From Brachynemurus nebulosus (Eukaryota > Arthropoda > Insecta > Neuroptera > Myrmeleontidae): a stretch of DNA of 64,000 nucleotides. This document shows, in pieces, positions 22,577 to 32,412 of the stretch. The position numbers and the translations under genes were made by a program. The notes beneath the pieces were generated by a model. It did no database searches, had not been told where the DNA came from, and saw only the letters and a list, made by a program, of their open reading frames with translations. The stretch covers positions 13,296,832 to 13,360,831 of the forward strand of contig JAPWDM010000005.1 of the NCBI GenBank assembly GCA_035578155.1. The letters are read 5' to 3'. Each line of letters opens with the position of its first letter. Within the stretch, counting starts at the first letter, position 1.

Positions 22577-22628
22577 AGTACGAGGCCTCTGTTGTGCGAG
22601 GGCTCTCGTACAACAGAGGCCTCGTACT
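22577..22628. repeat. 24-bp-arm GC-rich hairpin
   Basis: Two 24-base arms starting AGTACGAGGCCTCTGTTG and ending CAACAGAGGCCTCGTACT pair throughout, with a single G-T pair and a 4-base loop (GGCT). It stands out sharply from the AT-rich surroundings and lies 112 bp from the tRNA gene. Confidence 0.88.
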
Positions 22629-22720
22629 CCAAGTGTCCTTATGTAAACCCGGTTCTGTATGTACATATGATAGAGTCTAATTTAATAAATATCTCCAAAT
22701 CTGTAAATTAAAAATCACAA

Positions 22721-22854
22721 AGTGATTGAAAAAATTATCCGGATCGGCCGGGAATCGAACCCAGGATCTCCTGGTAACTAGCCAGGTGTGCTGTCCATTA
22801 CACCATCGATCCTTTGCTCGACAGGCGCCCGACACAGACAACATTCAATCACTT
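22721..22854. repeat. Inverted decamer flanking the tRNA
   Basis: AGTGATTGAA (22721-22730) and TTCAATCACT (22845-22854) are exact reverse complements on either side of the tRNA. This could be chance or a small mobile boundary. Confidence 0.5.
22741..22812 (-). tRNA. tRNA-Thr (anticodon AGT)
   Basis: Read on the minus strand, a 72-base cloverleaf forms. The acceptor stem GGATCG pairs with CGATCC. The D arm has the A-box TGGTGTAATGG and a GTGT/GCAC stem. The anticodon stem CCTGG/CCAGG holds the 7-base loop CTAGTTA with anticodon AGT, and the T arm has the B-box GGTTCGATTCC. The stretch from CTAGT to the T arm resembles eukaryotic tRNA-Thr. A run of six T just downstream on the minus strand is a proper Pol III terminator. 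A mismatch at the seventh acceptor pair is the only defect seen. It could also be the head of a tRNA-derived SINE, but no SINE body follows. Confidence 0.85.
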
Positions 22855-22975
22855 ATGTGTATGTACTCTCTGAAATGCAGACAAAAGTCTGTCATACGTA
22901 GTAGTGTTTCACAAGCACTCGATAATATTTGAAATAGAAAAACCTCCAAATCTATTGGGGCTAGAGAAACGAAAC

Positions 22976-23240
22976 TAGGCTCAAAATAATTTTGTATACG
23001 GGACATTAGAAGCATCAAAACTCTTAAATTTAGATTCGTGGTTTAGAAAAAATTTAGATTCGTGGTTCTGGAGTTATCGATGTTTTTAACTTTTGGGAAT
23101 CTCGAAAATTTTATTTTCGTTTATCAAGTCAAGTTACAACTTTGGTTGCGCTCCATAACTACATAATGTCAGTTTCAAAATGATATCTTTAAAGGTTTAG
23201 TAGAAATTCGACATTTTCTGTTTCATTCCGTCATAGTAGA
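22976..23240 (+). repeat. Dispersed repeat S, copy 1
   Basis: It shares GGCTCAAAATAATT and TGTATACGGG-CATTA-AAGCA, then a GTGATTCTGGAGTTAT-like segment, with 63580-63830. The element type is unknown. Confidence 0.65.
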
Positions 23241-23985
23241 AGGTCCAGGAAAAAATGTTACATGACAACATTTAATAACATTGATAAGGATGAAAATAGA
23301 GTCAAATTCACTGTGCGATCCTACGCCTTGATTTGCAGATGCTTCCGTTGAATTCACTGACCCATTCGAATTTACTTCCTGTGTATGTTTTTCATAATAG
23401 AATTGTGCAAATATTTAGATATTTTTTATTTTTTCTAAAAGTTTCATGTTTTGATATGAATATCTAAAGAGACCTCAAACACCGTGATCACATAACGAAA
23501 GCCGGTGTTAAGTATATTAATTTAACGTGCAATCGCGCACATTTTCGTAACTCTACACGAAATTCTGTTCATATAGAAAATAAACTGTACTAATTCTATT
23601 ATAATATTCAAGCCGTAATATTGCAACGCAAAACCACTACTTCTAGAGTAAGTATCTACATAGCAAAATATTTTTACCGGGGAATTTCATTTATTTATGA
23701 TAAGTTATGTAGGTTTTTAAATAAATAGTTTTTATTATCTCATTTTCATGTAGAGATGTGTATTATCAGAATTTACACTTCTGAACAGCTATTTATATTT
23801 AACTAATAAATTTTCAATATTTATATGGAGCGCATATTGTACAATTTAAAACAGTTGTTTTCAAAGTATCTGGCTTGTTCTGCTTTATGACCATCAGTTT
23901 ATAAAATTTCTGAAAAGAAAATCCTAAAGATGTGTACTAAAAACTTACACAGTCTGTTTGAACTCCAAGAGTCACTAGATTGTTT
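23241..23985. other. AT-rich stretch, nothing recognised
   Basis: No supported gene or repeat. Confidence 0.5.
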
Positions 23986-23989
23986 CAAC

Positions 23990-24410
23990 AGAGAATTTTG
24001 GAAGAACATAGAACTGAGGGTAACATTATCTTGATAGTTTAAAGTTCGCTAAATTATTAATATTAAATCAAATTGTAAGTAGGTATACTGTATTTTTTGG
24101 TTTGGTTATGGTTCTTATAATTTTTAAAATTTTGGTGTTCATGATGACGTCATCAAGATTAACATATTTTTTAAAAATTATTAGTTACAAAAAAATGAAT
24201 TTGAGCGCCTTAATAAGACTTGGGTAAAAGTGCAACTTTTATTTTTTCCAGTAAAAATAGCTAAGTTTATTCGGAAAATATGACTTAGTTTTCGGGTGTG
24301 ATTTTTCTGTAAGGCTAAACCCCTATTTTCAATATGTAAATTAGAATTCGTTCTACTATCGACCGGTCAATGGCGATCCACCGGTTGAACACCGCTGTTA
24401 TATATAGTTG
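23990..24410. mobile_element. CAGTGGTGTTCAAC-ended element, copy 2 (left end unclear)
   Basis: The right end GGTTGAACACCGCTG followed by TTATATATAG matches the right end at 8162. TGATGACGTCATCA near 24146 is the same central palindrome seen at about 31745 and 33957. The left limit is approximate. Confidence 0.5.
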
Positions 24411-24452
24411 TTCACTGAAACCAAGTTTCTTTGTGTCCTTCCTTATTTTAAA

Positions 24453-25077
24453 ACTAGATGAATCCGTGACGTCGTTCGTGCGACGCATTGTTATAAACTC
24501 AATGAGAAGTATATAAGTGTAATAAGTATACAGAACTTGCGTAGAACAATTATTTTTGCGTAATGCATGCACATACTCAAAATGGTTTGGGAATGAAACA
24601 TTTTCCCGTAATAAAAAGTAGCCTAAGTGTTGACGTAGGTAATAAGTTATCACTACACCAAATTTCATAAAAATCTATTCAATAGTTTTGCATAATTGTG
24701 CACATGCTGAAAATAGTTTTCCTCTTTTCCCGTGGAAACGAGACATTTTCCTGGAGTAAAGAGTATCTTGGATGTTGGCCCAGGCAACAACTTATCATCA
24801 TATCAAATTTGATCAAAATCCGTCCAATAGTTTTTGCATAATGTGTGCACATGCTCAGAATGGTTTTTCTATTTTCCCGTGGGAATGAGACATTTTCACG
24901 GAATAAAAAGTATCTTAGATGTTGGCGCAGGTAATAAGTTATCACAGATCATAAGTTAGGACAGATAGACAGACAGACAGACAAAAATTTTAAAAATTGC
25001 TCTTTTGATATCTACATCGATAACTATTTACGGTACCAGTACAATTTTCAAAAAATATTCCATGTACAGAAATGGTC
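24453..25077 (+). mobile_element. RTE-like retroposon with ~140-bp tandem units, copy 1
   Basis: It has the same order of segments as 54536-55216: a GACGTCGTTCG head, about three tandem units with landmarks TGCACATGCTCA, TTTTCCCGTGGGAATGAGA and CAAAATCCGTCC, then a (GACA)n tract at 24960-24985 and a tail ending CATGTACAGAAATGGTC. The tail is interrupted at 25077 by the poly-T of the next insertion. CAAAATCCGT followed by CAGACAGACAGA is a known pattern at insect RTE-like 3' ends. Confidence 0.7.
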
Positions 25078-26340
25078 TTTTTTTTTTTTTTTTTTTAGTT
25101 AAAATTGGGACAATGCTGCCGGTGGATGGCGCGGTCAGCAGTGTCCGGCGGCATCGCCATCGACGGGCATGCGCCGCCAAAACGGGAAAAGTGATAAAAA
25201 CGACACATAAAGACAGGAACACATAAATGCGATAGACAACGGACAAACATACACATGATAAAATTCACCGATTAGCCCTGCCATCCCAGGGCTTCAAAAA
25301 CGAGCGGACAGTCCTTAGTGGCGGCACGCTAAGCACCAGCCAGAACGTCCGGCCACCAAGGACCGAAAACCAACGATGAAACTCCGAGGTGTAAAGGACC
25401 TCGAAGTGGAGAATACTGAGTAAAAATATCACAGATAACAACATCACAATAATATCACAAGGAAAAAAAAATATAAGAGGAAAATCTTATTACGTCACTG
25501 GGGAGCCACAGGCCGACCAGTGCCGCAATAAGTAGTTAAAAACAAAACCGCTGAAGGGCTACAACAGCAAGCCCACAGCGGCACAAAAAAATATCACAGA
25601 TAAGAATAAAAAAAAATGATGTACCACCTCGGGTGGAAAAGGCCCTCAGTGGTACATCGTTAAAACAAAACGGATTAAACACAATCTTATTAAAAAATAA
25701 AAACAACAATATCACAGATTTCAAAAATTTCTTGCTCTGTGACACGATTCCGCTCCCCATAGTCTCGACAGTTCCGAAATGGCTTCGTCAACACCTAGGA
25801 ACTCACATGTGTAGGGACAGTGACATCTGATTACTGAGCAACATGTACTGTTCTGTCAGATAACTGATTACTGGGTACATGTGCCGTTCTGTCAGATGTC
25901 GGGGTCAACCTAAACTGGAGACCGGTACGATGACTAGGCCACGTTCGTCCGAGTCGAGGCTACAGAGAACGGGACAATGCCACAGAGTATCACAGAGCCA
26001 ACATCTGACCTGTGTTCGTATCACTTCGACGGGGCGGAAGCCGCCATATCAACGCCCACGAACGCATCCGTACGAGGGACAACGACGTCTCCTTACTGGG
26101 CGAGCTCGCTCAAGCTGTTCGGGCAGACGTCGACTCGCACGCGTGGCCGATGAGAACGAGTGCGTCGAGAGCCGCATTCCTACCCATCGAAATGACAAGA
26201 ACAAGGCCAGGGAAATATCACAGCAACAAAAAATTAAAATAATACCAACGAAGGCGTGAAAACCCTAGTTGGCATAACAAATATCACAGATATAACATAA
26301 TCACAGATCAGCAAAACCAGAAATCACAGATAAAATATCA
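25078..26340 (-). mobile_element. Probable retroposon: poly-A end plus hairpin/ATCACAGAT array
   Basis: A run of 19 T at 25078-25096 reads as a poly-A tail on the minus strand and cuts into the RTE-like element. The body is GC-richer than its surroundings. It consists of stem-loops, such as AGCCCTG/CAGGGCT near 25275, CGAGGT/ACCTCG near 25385, CCGCTG/CAGCGG near 25550 and GATGTACCAC/GTGGTACATC at 25617-25659. A-rich linkers repeat ATCACAGAT between many of them (25428, 25593, 25711, 26283, 26300, 26323). A 36-bp direct duplication lies at about 25826-25897. No reverse transcriptase was recognised. The open frame at 25879-26259 is Arg-rich and probably not real. The retroposon call rests on the tail and the insertion site. 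Confidence 0.5.
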
Positions 26341-26429
26341 CGCTTTTCGACTCGTCTGACGCGATTCACGAACAAACGCAAACATGCCCATACCAGCTAC
26401 TACATTCCCATCCGTCAGTCATTGAGTAT

Positions 26430-26819
26430 ATGTCAGCCCCAATTTGCAACAAAACACAATCTGTACGTTCGGTGAAGTTTCGCTCAATACGGGAATGCTA
26501 CACTGTCGATCCTACGACATTCATCCTTGTCGAAAATTTTGATCCGGCATCTTTTGTGAAAACAGTGGTACCTCGAGAAGGAAAGGTGCCGATCTTGGGT
26601 AGTCAGAGGCTAATGGAATCCGAAGATTACTGTATTGCGCATAAACTACCCCTGGAACCCTTAGCCTCCTTGACACCAATGGGGGATAAATATCCCTCAC
26701 GGGTTCCAAGGGCAGCTGCTATAGGTGTCCTCACCACCGAAATGGTCTTGTTACCGTTTTATAGATTTTTGCTTGGCCCGTTAAATACTTGGTATCTAAT
26801 ATTTGATTCGCCGACATAA
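26430..26819 (+). CDS. Hypothetical 129-codon open frame, doubtful
   Basis: I do not recognise this protein. It starts MSAPICNKTQSVRSVKF and is less biased in composition than chance frames in this AT-rich window, with segments such as TTFILVENFDPASFV and TVVPREGKVPILGSQRL that look like ordinary globular protein. There is no signal peptide, membrane segment or motif I can name. It directly follows the hairpin/ATCACAGAT block and shares its higher GC, so it could belong to the same mobile element or be captured sequence. No promoter, intron or poly-A signal is convincing. An antisense frame (26709-26521) is also open, so the coding strand is not certain. Confidence 0.25.
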   Translation: MSAPICNKTQSVRSVKFRSIRECYTVDPTTFILVENFDPASFVKTVVPREGKVPILGSQRLMESEDYCIAHKLPLEPLASLTPMGDKYPSRVPRAAAIGVLTTEMVLLPFYRFLLGPLNTWYLIFDSPT

Positions 26820-27659
26820 AACTTTTGAATTCCTGTTATAGTAAGTAAAATAGTATACCACTTTGTTCTCCCCGGTACCTCCACCATCACTGTAATAAAA
26901 CAGTAAATTTATAATTTATTTTTTGATATATTTCTTATCCATAATGGGTATGAATTGTAATAATAATGATGTTCGTATTGCAGACATCTTGTTTATAATA
27001 GACGTAAACCACATCATTATTTTATGCTTTAGTTTACAAATGAGAGGGACAAGAATTTGGATGTTTTACGACAACAAGAAGAATGGTTACGACACGAGAG
27101 GGACAAGAATTTGGAAGGAATGCATCTGCAACCACCTTGTTAAACTATGCCGATACGAATTAAAATTCTGCCAATTTGAAATTATGCCGATACTTAAATC
27201 TGAAAACACTCTAAAGTTTAATTGGGATAACATCAAAAATTTTCTTTTCTTCAGTTTCTTTCAAGCGTTGTTATGGAAACCAAATCATATAATTTTGGAA
27301 TTTTAAAATATTAAATATTTCTCAATGAAATTCGCTAAAAACCGACACTTTTTAAATCTCTTCATGAAATACATATTATATACATATGTATAAATAATAA
27401 AATTCTCAAGTAGTGGCCCCGATTTGCTCTATTTGATGATAAAAGTTAGGTGATAAAAAAAATACTTTCAATTTTCTCACTTCAGTATATATTTTTATTA
27501 CCCCTTTCGCAACTGTGCCTCCCACTGATATGAATAACTGATATTGAAATAAATTATCATTAAAGGTATATTTTTATGTAGTAATGATTTTATTGCATAA
27601 CCTGTTTTCTATAATCAATTTATTATATTTTGATACAATACTATGCTTAGCTATTTCAC
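26820..27659. other. No recognised gene; short direct repeat
   Basis: GAGAGGGACAAGAATTTGGA occurs twice, at about 27040 and 27098, inside a 127-codon open frame (26923-27306). The frame has no recognisable family, and its Asn/Ile/Phe-rich make-up is what AT-rich DNA gives by chance. Confidence 0.45.
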
Positions 27660-27663
27660 TTAA

Positions 27664-28364
27664 GGCGGTTCTCCCATGTGACAGCCTGTTTTTTAAGCAT
27701 TTTTTGGGAATTTTTTTGACGAACAGTGAAAGGATACAACTTTGACTTTCTTATCATTTATTTATTAATATTTCAAGAGTATATAAAATAAATTTGAATT
27801 AAAAATCTTGATTAGTTCGTAAGTTATACCACTCCGAAGATACCCTCCTCAAAAAACGAACACTCACTGTCTCCACGATTTCGGCTGATTGACTGATCCG
27901 AAAGAAAAAAAGGCATTTGTATCGTTCTATCACATAAATGCATTGGATGAACTTGAATCATTTGAAAATATTGAAAATTGGATTCTTGGCAAACGTTTGA
28001 AAAAAAATTTCAAATTCATGATTTTCTTTTAACTTTTCGTTACAAAAAAAAAAAAAAAAAAAAAAAAATAGAAATACTCGCAATTCTTGGATGATTCTAG
28101 TTCATTCGATGCGTTTACGCGTGCTGAGTCTACCCTGTAAATTGAAAGTGAATCGGTCAAACCATTCTCGAGATCTGATGCAGGCCAGTTTCAAAAACAC
28201 AATTTCAAATACGGTTAAAAGTATGAAAATCTTAATTTACCATCAATCTTCGATGCCTGGTTCATAGAGTACTCCTTCCTGTTCCTCTTGAAAATCTTTC
28301 AAAGTGAATTATTTTCAAGCAGAAAAAATTTTTTTTTCTGAACCCATCACACGGGAGAGCCTCC
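27664..28364. mobile_element. TTAA-flanked TIR element, 701 bp
   Basis: The termini GGCGGTTCTCCCATGTGA and, inverted, GGAGGCTCTCCCGTGTGA are flanked by TTAA (27660-27663, 28365-28368). A TTAA duplication is used by piggyBac and Kolobok families; the termini do not begin like piggyBac. The element includes a run of 25 A (28044-28068) and has no coding frame. Confidence 0.75.
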
Positions 28365-28369
28365 TTAAT

Positions 28370-28965
28370 ATGAATGAAATGGGATTAATTGTTAATATGG
28401 ATCGATATTATACATATTATAATTATAAACAAACAAATGTATCAAAAACAAGATTTAATTGTGTGAAAAAAATGTAATCATTGCTTTATATTGTGACGGT
28501 AAAACCATTGAAGTATAACAACAAATGTTATTTTGAAATATTATACGTACATTCAAAACTGTTTTTGTACGGTCTCCTTTGTACTTTTTCAAGCGGTTTT
28601 GTAAAAAATGTCCATCAAAGTGCATAATGCGAATAAAAAATGAGAAAAAGTAAGAAATTTGAAGATTAATTTGCGGTAGTTGTTGATTGTCCAAACGTTT
28701 TACCATTCTTGCATCATAAAAATAATTTTACTAGAATAGTCTATTAGAATAACATTAAGTCTAAAAGAATAACTTCCAGCCACATAGAATCCGTGCATTT
28801 CAGTTAAAAAAATTCAAAATACTACTAGACGTATAGTTTAATACAGATGTCACCCGTATTACTTTTTTATCCGTCAGATTATTATCCTATAAATTTTATT
28901 GATATAGGGAAATAATTCAAATACCTATATATGTATATAATATTTTTTTCGGCCTCTTAAATCCT
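28370..28965. other. AT-rich stretch, nothing recognised
   Basis: No supported gene or repeat. Confidence 0.5.
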
Positions 28966-28969
28966 AAAT

Positions 28970-29282
28970 CTGCATTTTGTACCGTGACTGTTTACCCTAA
29001 GTGCCGCTCTAGGCTCCGTGAAAAGTGCCGCGCTTGTTTTATCCTAGAAAGCTAAAAAAAATTTCTTAATAACTTTTTAACACTTTTTCGTATAAAAAAA
29101 CGTAACAAGCAAAAAAAAAAGAAAACTTCATATTTGCCATAACTTCAAAAACTACTAAAACTACTAACAAACTAAAAAAAACTTCATAACTTTTGCTATC
29201 CTTTCGCCCCAAATTTGTCGCCCCAAAAATTTTCTTCCCTATAGACTTCAGCCTACTCAGCCTGCTGGTAAATCCACCACTG
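28970..29282 (-). mobile_element. hAT-like fragment
   Basis: Read on the minus strand it begins CAGTGGTGGATTTACCAGCA, a common hAT-type terminus. The other end and the 8-bp duplication were not found, so the left border is a guess. Confidence 0.4.
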
Positions 29283-29799
29283 TTTGTATAGTATGCAACT
29301 TGATACGTAAGCAGTATTACGTGTCAATATAGTTACAAAACACAATAGATCACAAAAGTTTACTTTATATTTTTTTTTTCAATTTATCACCATTTTTTTG
29401 ACTGAAGAAATAATTTACTCATACTCGGGCCGTAAGTTTATCTTTGTAGTTCAGCGTTTAGCCGCAAATTTTCAAACTGTATTCGAAGTTCGGTTAGTAA
29501 TATACTATTTCAAAAAAAGTCAAAAACAATAAATATATTTTATACAGTATAAACAATATAAATTAATCATTTTGTCGATAACAGAGAGCAAAAAATTTAC
29601 AGGTTTTACTTTTTCTTGAAAATCAGTTTACATGGGATAATGCTCCAAAAACTTGTGTGTTTTTTCCACTCTTTATGCTGATGTAAAAAAATTCTAAAAA
29701 CTCTTAAAGAAATTTGGGGGGACAGGTCTACCGACACTGTCAATTCCCCATTGGATGCTCTTAATGACTAGAGACTACTGTATATAAATAATTTTTAAT

Positions 29800-29890
29800 A
29801 TTAATAGATTTTTTAGCGTTACTTTATGGTATTCCATATTTGTAAATAATAAACAAATATTTTACTTTGCAAAATACCACTTTTATTTTA
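29800..29890 (+). repeat. ~90-bp direct repeat, copy 1
   Basis: Near-identical to 34648-34735 (shared TTACTTTATGGTATTCCATA and TTTGCAAAATACCACTTTTA). The flanks differ, so this is not a simple long terminal repeat pair. Confidence 0.8.
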
Positions 29891-29904
29891 ATAATAAACC
29901 ACTT

Positions 29905-30380
29905 TTAATAATTTTTTTTCGAATCAGGGACTCCTCGCCTCCAAACCCCCAACAGGGACTTTGCCCCTTGCACCCCACTGGAGGGCTTAGCCCTGTGTAT
30001 CCCGTGGGGAGCTCCATCCCTCCTTAAACAAATAATATCATCATTTATTTTTAAGATAGGAAAGAGGAAAAATTTTTCACAAAACGTTTTTAATTTCGTC
30101 TTTTTTATTGTAAAAAACAAAACACTAATCCGAATTTGCTGAAAACTTTATCCGGTCTGCATTTCTTAATTACGTATGTAGTGAAATCAATCTGGAGTCG
30201 ATATCATCATTTGTTCTCGAGATATGTGAGACGAAAGAATATTCACGAACGAACGAACTAACGAACGCACATACAGACATCACGCTAAAAACGATGAACT
30301 CGGATTCTAGTGATTTTGAAACGTGGAGACATGTCCAAATTAGCGATTCGTAAAATCGGACCCATTACAATAACTTCCAA
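29905..30380. other. GC-rich patch and (GAAC)n-like tract, unassigned
   Basis: At 29930-30020 C-rich phrases such as GGGACTTTGCCCC and GGGCTTAGCCC recur. At 30250-30275 ACGAACGAACGAAC is followed by ACATACAGACATCACG, then an AATGGGAAGTTA ending near 30390. This looks like the tail of an old retroposon, but I cannot name it. Confidence 0.3.
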
Positions 30381-30389
30381 TGGGAAGTT

Positions 30390-30885
30390 AATAAATAAAA
30401 CATATATAAATTGTTTCAAATTCCTAAACTAGAATATATTGTTTTAATTTGTAATTAAATAGTTCAGTTGCAAATTAAATTGATGAACTTGAAACACTCC
30501 TTGTCAGTTGTCTACTCCTTGTCAGTTAGTTCAATAAAAATCAATATGTATGTTTATTGATTTAACTTGTTGCAAGTATGTAGTTGATTGTTACCACATA
30601 ACGGGTTGATTTTGTTTTATTTGATGCTTGTTGTTCAACATCTCATTTCAATCAGTAGTGATATTGTTCAAGGAAATGGCATCCATTTGCAATAATCCAC
30701 CGTGACGTATTTATAACAAGATATATTGAAATTTAAAGTCAACTTACCGCCTACACAATTTAATCATCACAATAACATGGATGAATGTCTGTAAATACAC
30801 ACAAGCAAAGTTCACATATTTCTTTTAAAAGAGTCCGGGAATTGTAATAAACTGTTATAACGAAACTTTTGTTGACAGCTTATTC
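30390..30885. other. AT-rich stretch, nothing recognised
   Basis: GTCAGTTG-CTACTCCTTGTCAGTTAG is a short duplication near 30505-30530. Nothing else was seen. Confidence 0.45.
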
Positions 30886-30889
30886 AGAG

Positions 30890-32410
30890 CCGAACTTACA
30901 TAAGGGCACTAGGGGCACGTCCCCCAGGCCTCCACAGAGATAAATCAGGTCCTGAACTTAGTACAATTATTTGAAAAAGGAATCACACCCAGAAAATAAG
31001 TCACATTTTCTGAACAAACATACACGGAGAGAAAAATCATATAATTTTTGTAGAGAAAATTTCAGAAAAATTACCATGCTCTCTTATAATGCGTGCGCGA
31101 TCGACGACCAAAGTAAAAAATATTTTACGATCATGTAAATATTATTAAATTGAAACGTAAATCGTAAAAACGTATTATCAAATTGAAGTAACAAAATGAT
31201 GAATGTATGTACATGTATGTAAACGGTGACCGTCCGTCCTGTAAGACAGTCTAATGAATACTGCTTGCACTATCTAGGTGCTTGGTCGTCACACCAGCCT
31301 GGCTATGTGACTTGCATGTATGAGGACATGCTCAACAGCGTTGATACCTTCTTTCTCTTTCTTTTTTTCCACTATTAATAGTAATTTTTGTAAGAAAAAC
31401 AATTAAAAAATATTTTTCTGTCGGGAATGGAACTTTTTACTGTGTTGTTTTACAAATTGTACGGAGCTAATATTACGGAAAGAATATTTTATCCTTTAAA
31501 TTTTCTATAATTAATTATAATTTTTATATTTTTACCGTACAAAATTGAATATGTTCGGCTTTTACACGTCGATTGTAGTGCTGAGCACAATAATTTTTCT
31601 ATGAATTTTCTCTCCGTGTAGGTATTTTAACAGGAAAGATGAAAATTTCTTACGTAAACTATCTAAAGTTTACCAAAGGATCTAATTTATTTCATTTAAT
31701 TCATTTTTGTTGTTATTAATTGAACTTGAAAAAACTGAACTTGATGACGTCATCGCGAGTATAGAATTTTTTTTTAAATTCTAAAACCATAATTTTGACG
31801 TTAGAAACCTGAAATAGAAAAATTACCTGTGGAAATTAAGTCATATTTCCTGAAGGAATTTGGGAAACGTAGTGAAATGGTTTGAACACTAATGATACAT
31901 ATTGTTATTACATAAATTTTATATACTGTGTGAGTTTTTCGAGAGTTGCCATTTTTATTACAGCCAAACCGTTGATTTAATCGAAAAATTGTTCCAATAA
32001 GAGTTGTAGATATCGACGGGGGCAACCGCTTCCTATAGTCAGGAGCCTTATAGCTCTTATGTTTTTCGAGCTATGATACAAACTTATAGATTTTTAAATG
32101 GGACTATATATTAATTTCTCGGTAAAACTGATCTAATGCATTAATTAACAACATAAATGAGCAAAAAATTCTTTTTACCCAAGTTTAATTTTTGAATTTT
32201 TCTTTAATTTATCAGTTAGGCGGTAAAAATATGCATATGTACTTGAGGCAACTTCAACCGATAGTGTTTTTCTTGGTTATATTTCCATTACATCCAAGAA
32301 AAGAACCTTTTCCAGTACCATTTCTATCATGAAAATGTGGTTGTAATAGAAATGGCAACTCTCAAAAAACTCACATGGTATGTATATAATTTATGTAATA
32401 ACAATATACG
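30890..32410. mobile_element. CAGTGGTGTTCAAC-ended family, copy 3, with nested insertions
   Basis: Segments at 30960-31020 and 31621-31890 match 33790-34170 (AAAATAAGTCACAT, AAATTTCTTACG/TTTCGCACG, GAACTTGAAAAAA, the palindrome region TTGATGACGTCATC, and CATTTCCTCAAGGAATTTG-like sequence). The match is interrupted exactly at 31023-31618 by a CACGGAGAG-type MITE. Its outer limits are uncertain. Confidence 0.6.
31023..31618. mobile_element. CACGGAGAG-type MITE, copy 3 (internally deleted)
   Basis: Both termini are intact (CACGGAGAGAAAAATCATAT and ATGAATTTTCTCTCCGTG) with TA on each side (31021-31022, 31619-31620). At 596 bp it has lost about 250 bp relative to the copy at 6625-7469, mostly from the middle. 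Confidence 0.9.
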
Positions 32411-32412
32411 TG
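31895..32412. repeat. Inverted repeat, ~75-bp arms
   Basis: The left arm (31898-31968, ATTGTTATTACATAAATTTT, GTGTGAGTTTTTCGAGAG) is complementary to the right arm (32338-32408). The spacer is about 370 bp. Part of the right arm also matches the family seen at 34180-34205, so the inversion probably involves that element. Confidence 0.75.

Noticed and set aside
22726..22932. Open frame starting MKKLSGSAGNRTQDLL
   Set aside because: It is the antisense reading of a tRNA gene, a well-known artefact.
25879..26259. 126-codon Arg-rich open frame as a protein
   Set aside because: It lies in a GC-rich stretch where stops are rare, a second overlapping frame is open too, and there is no recognisable domain.
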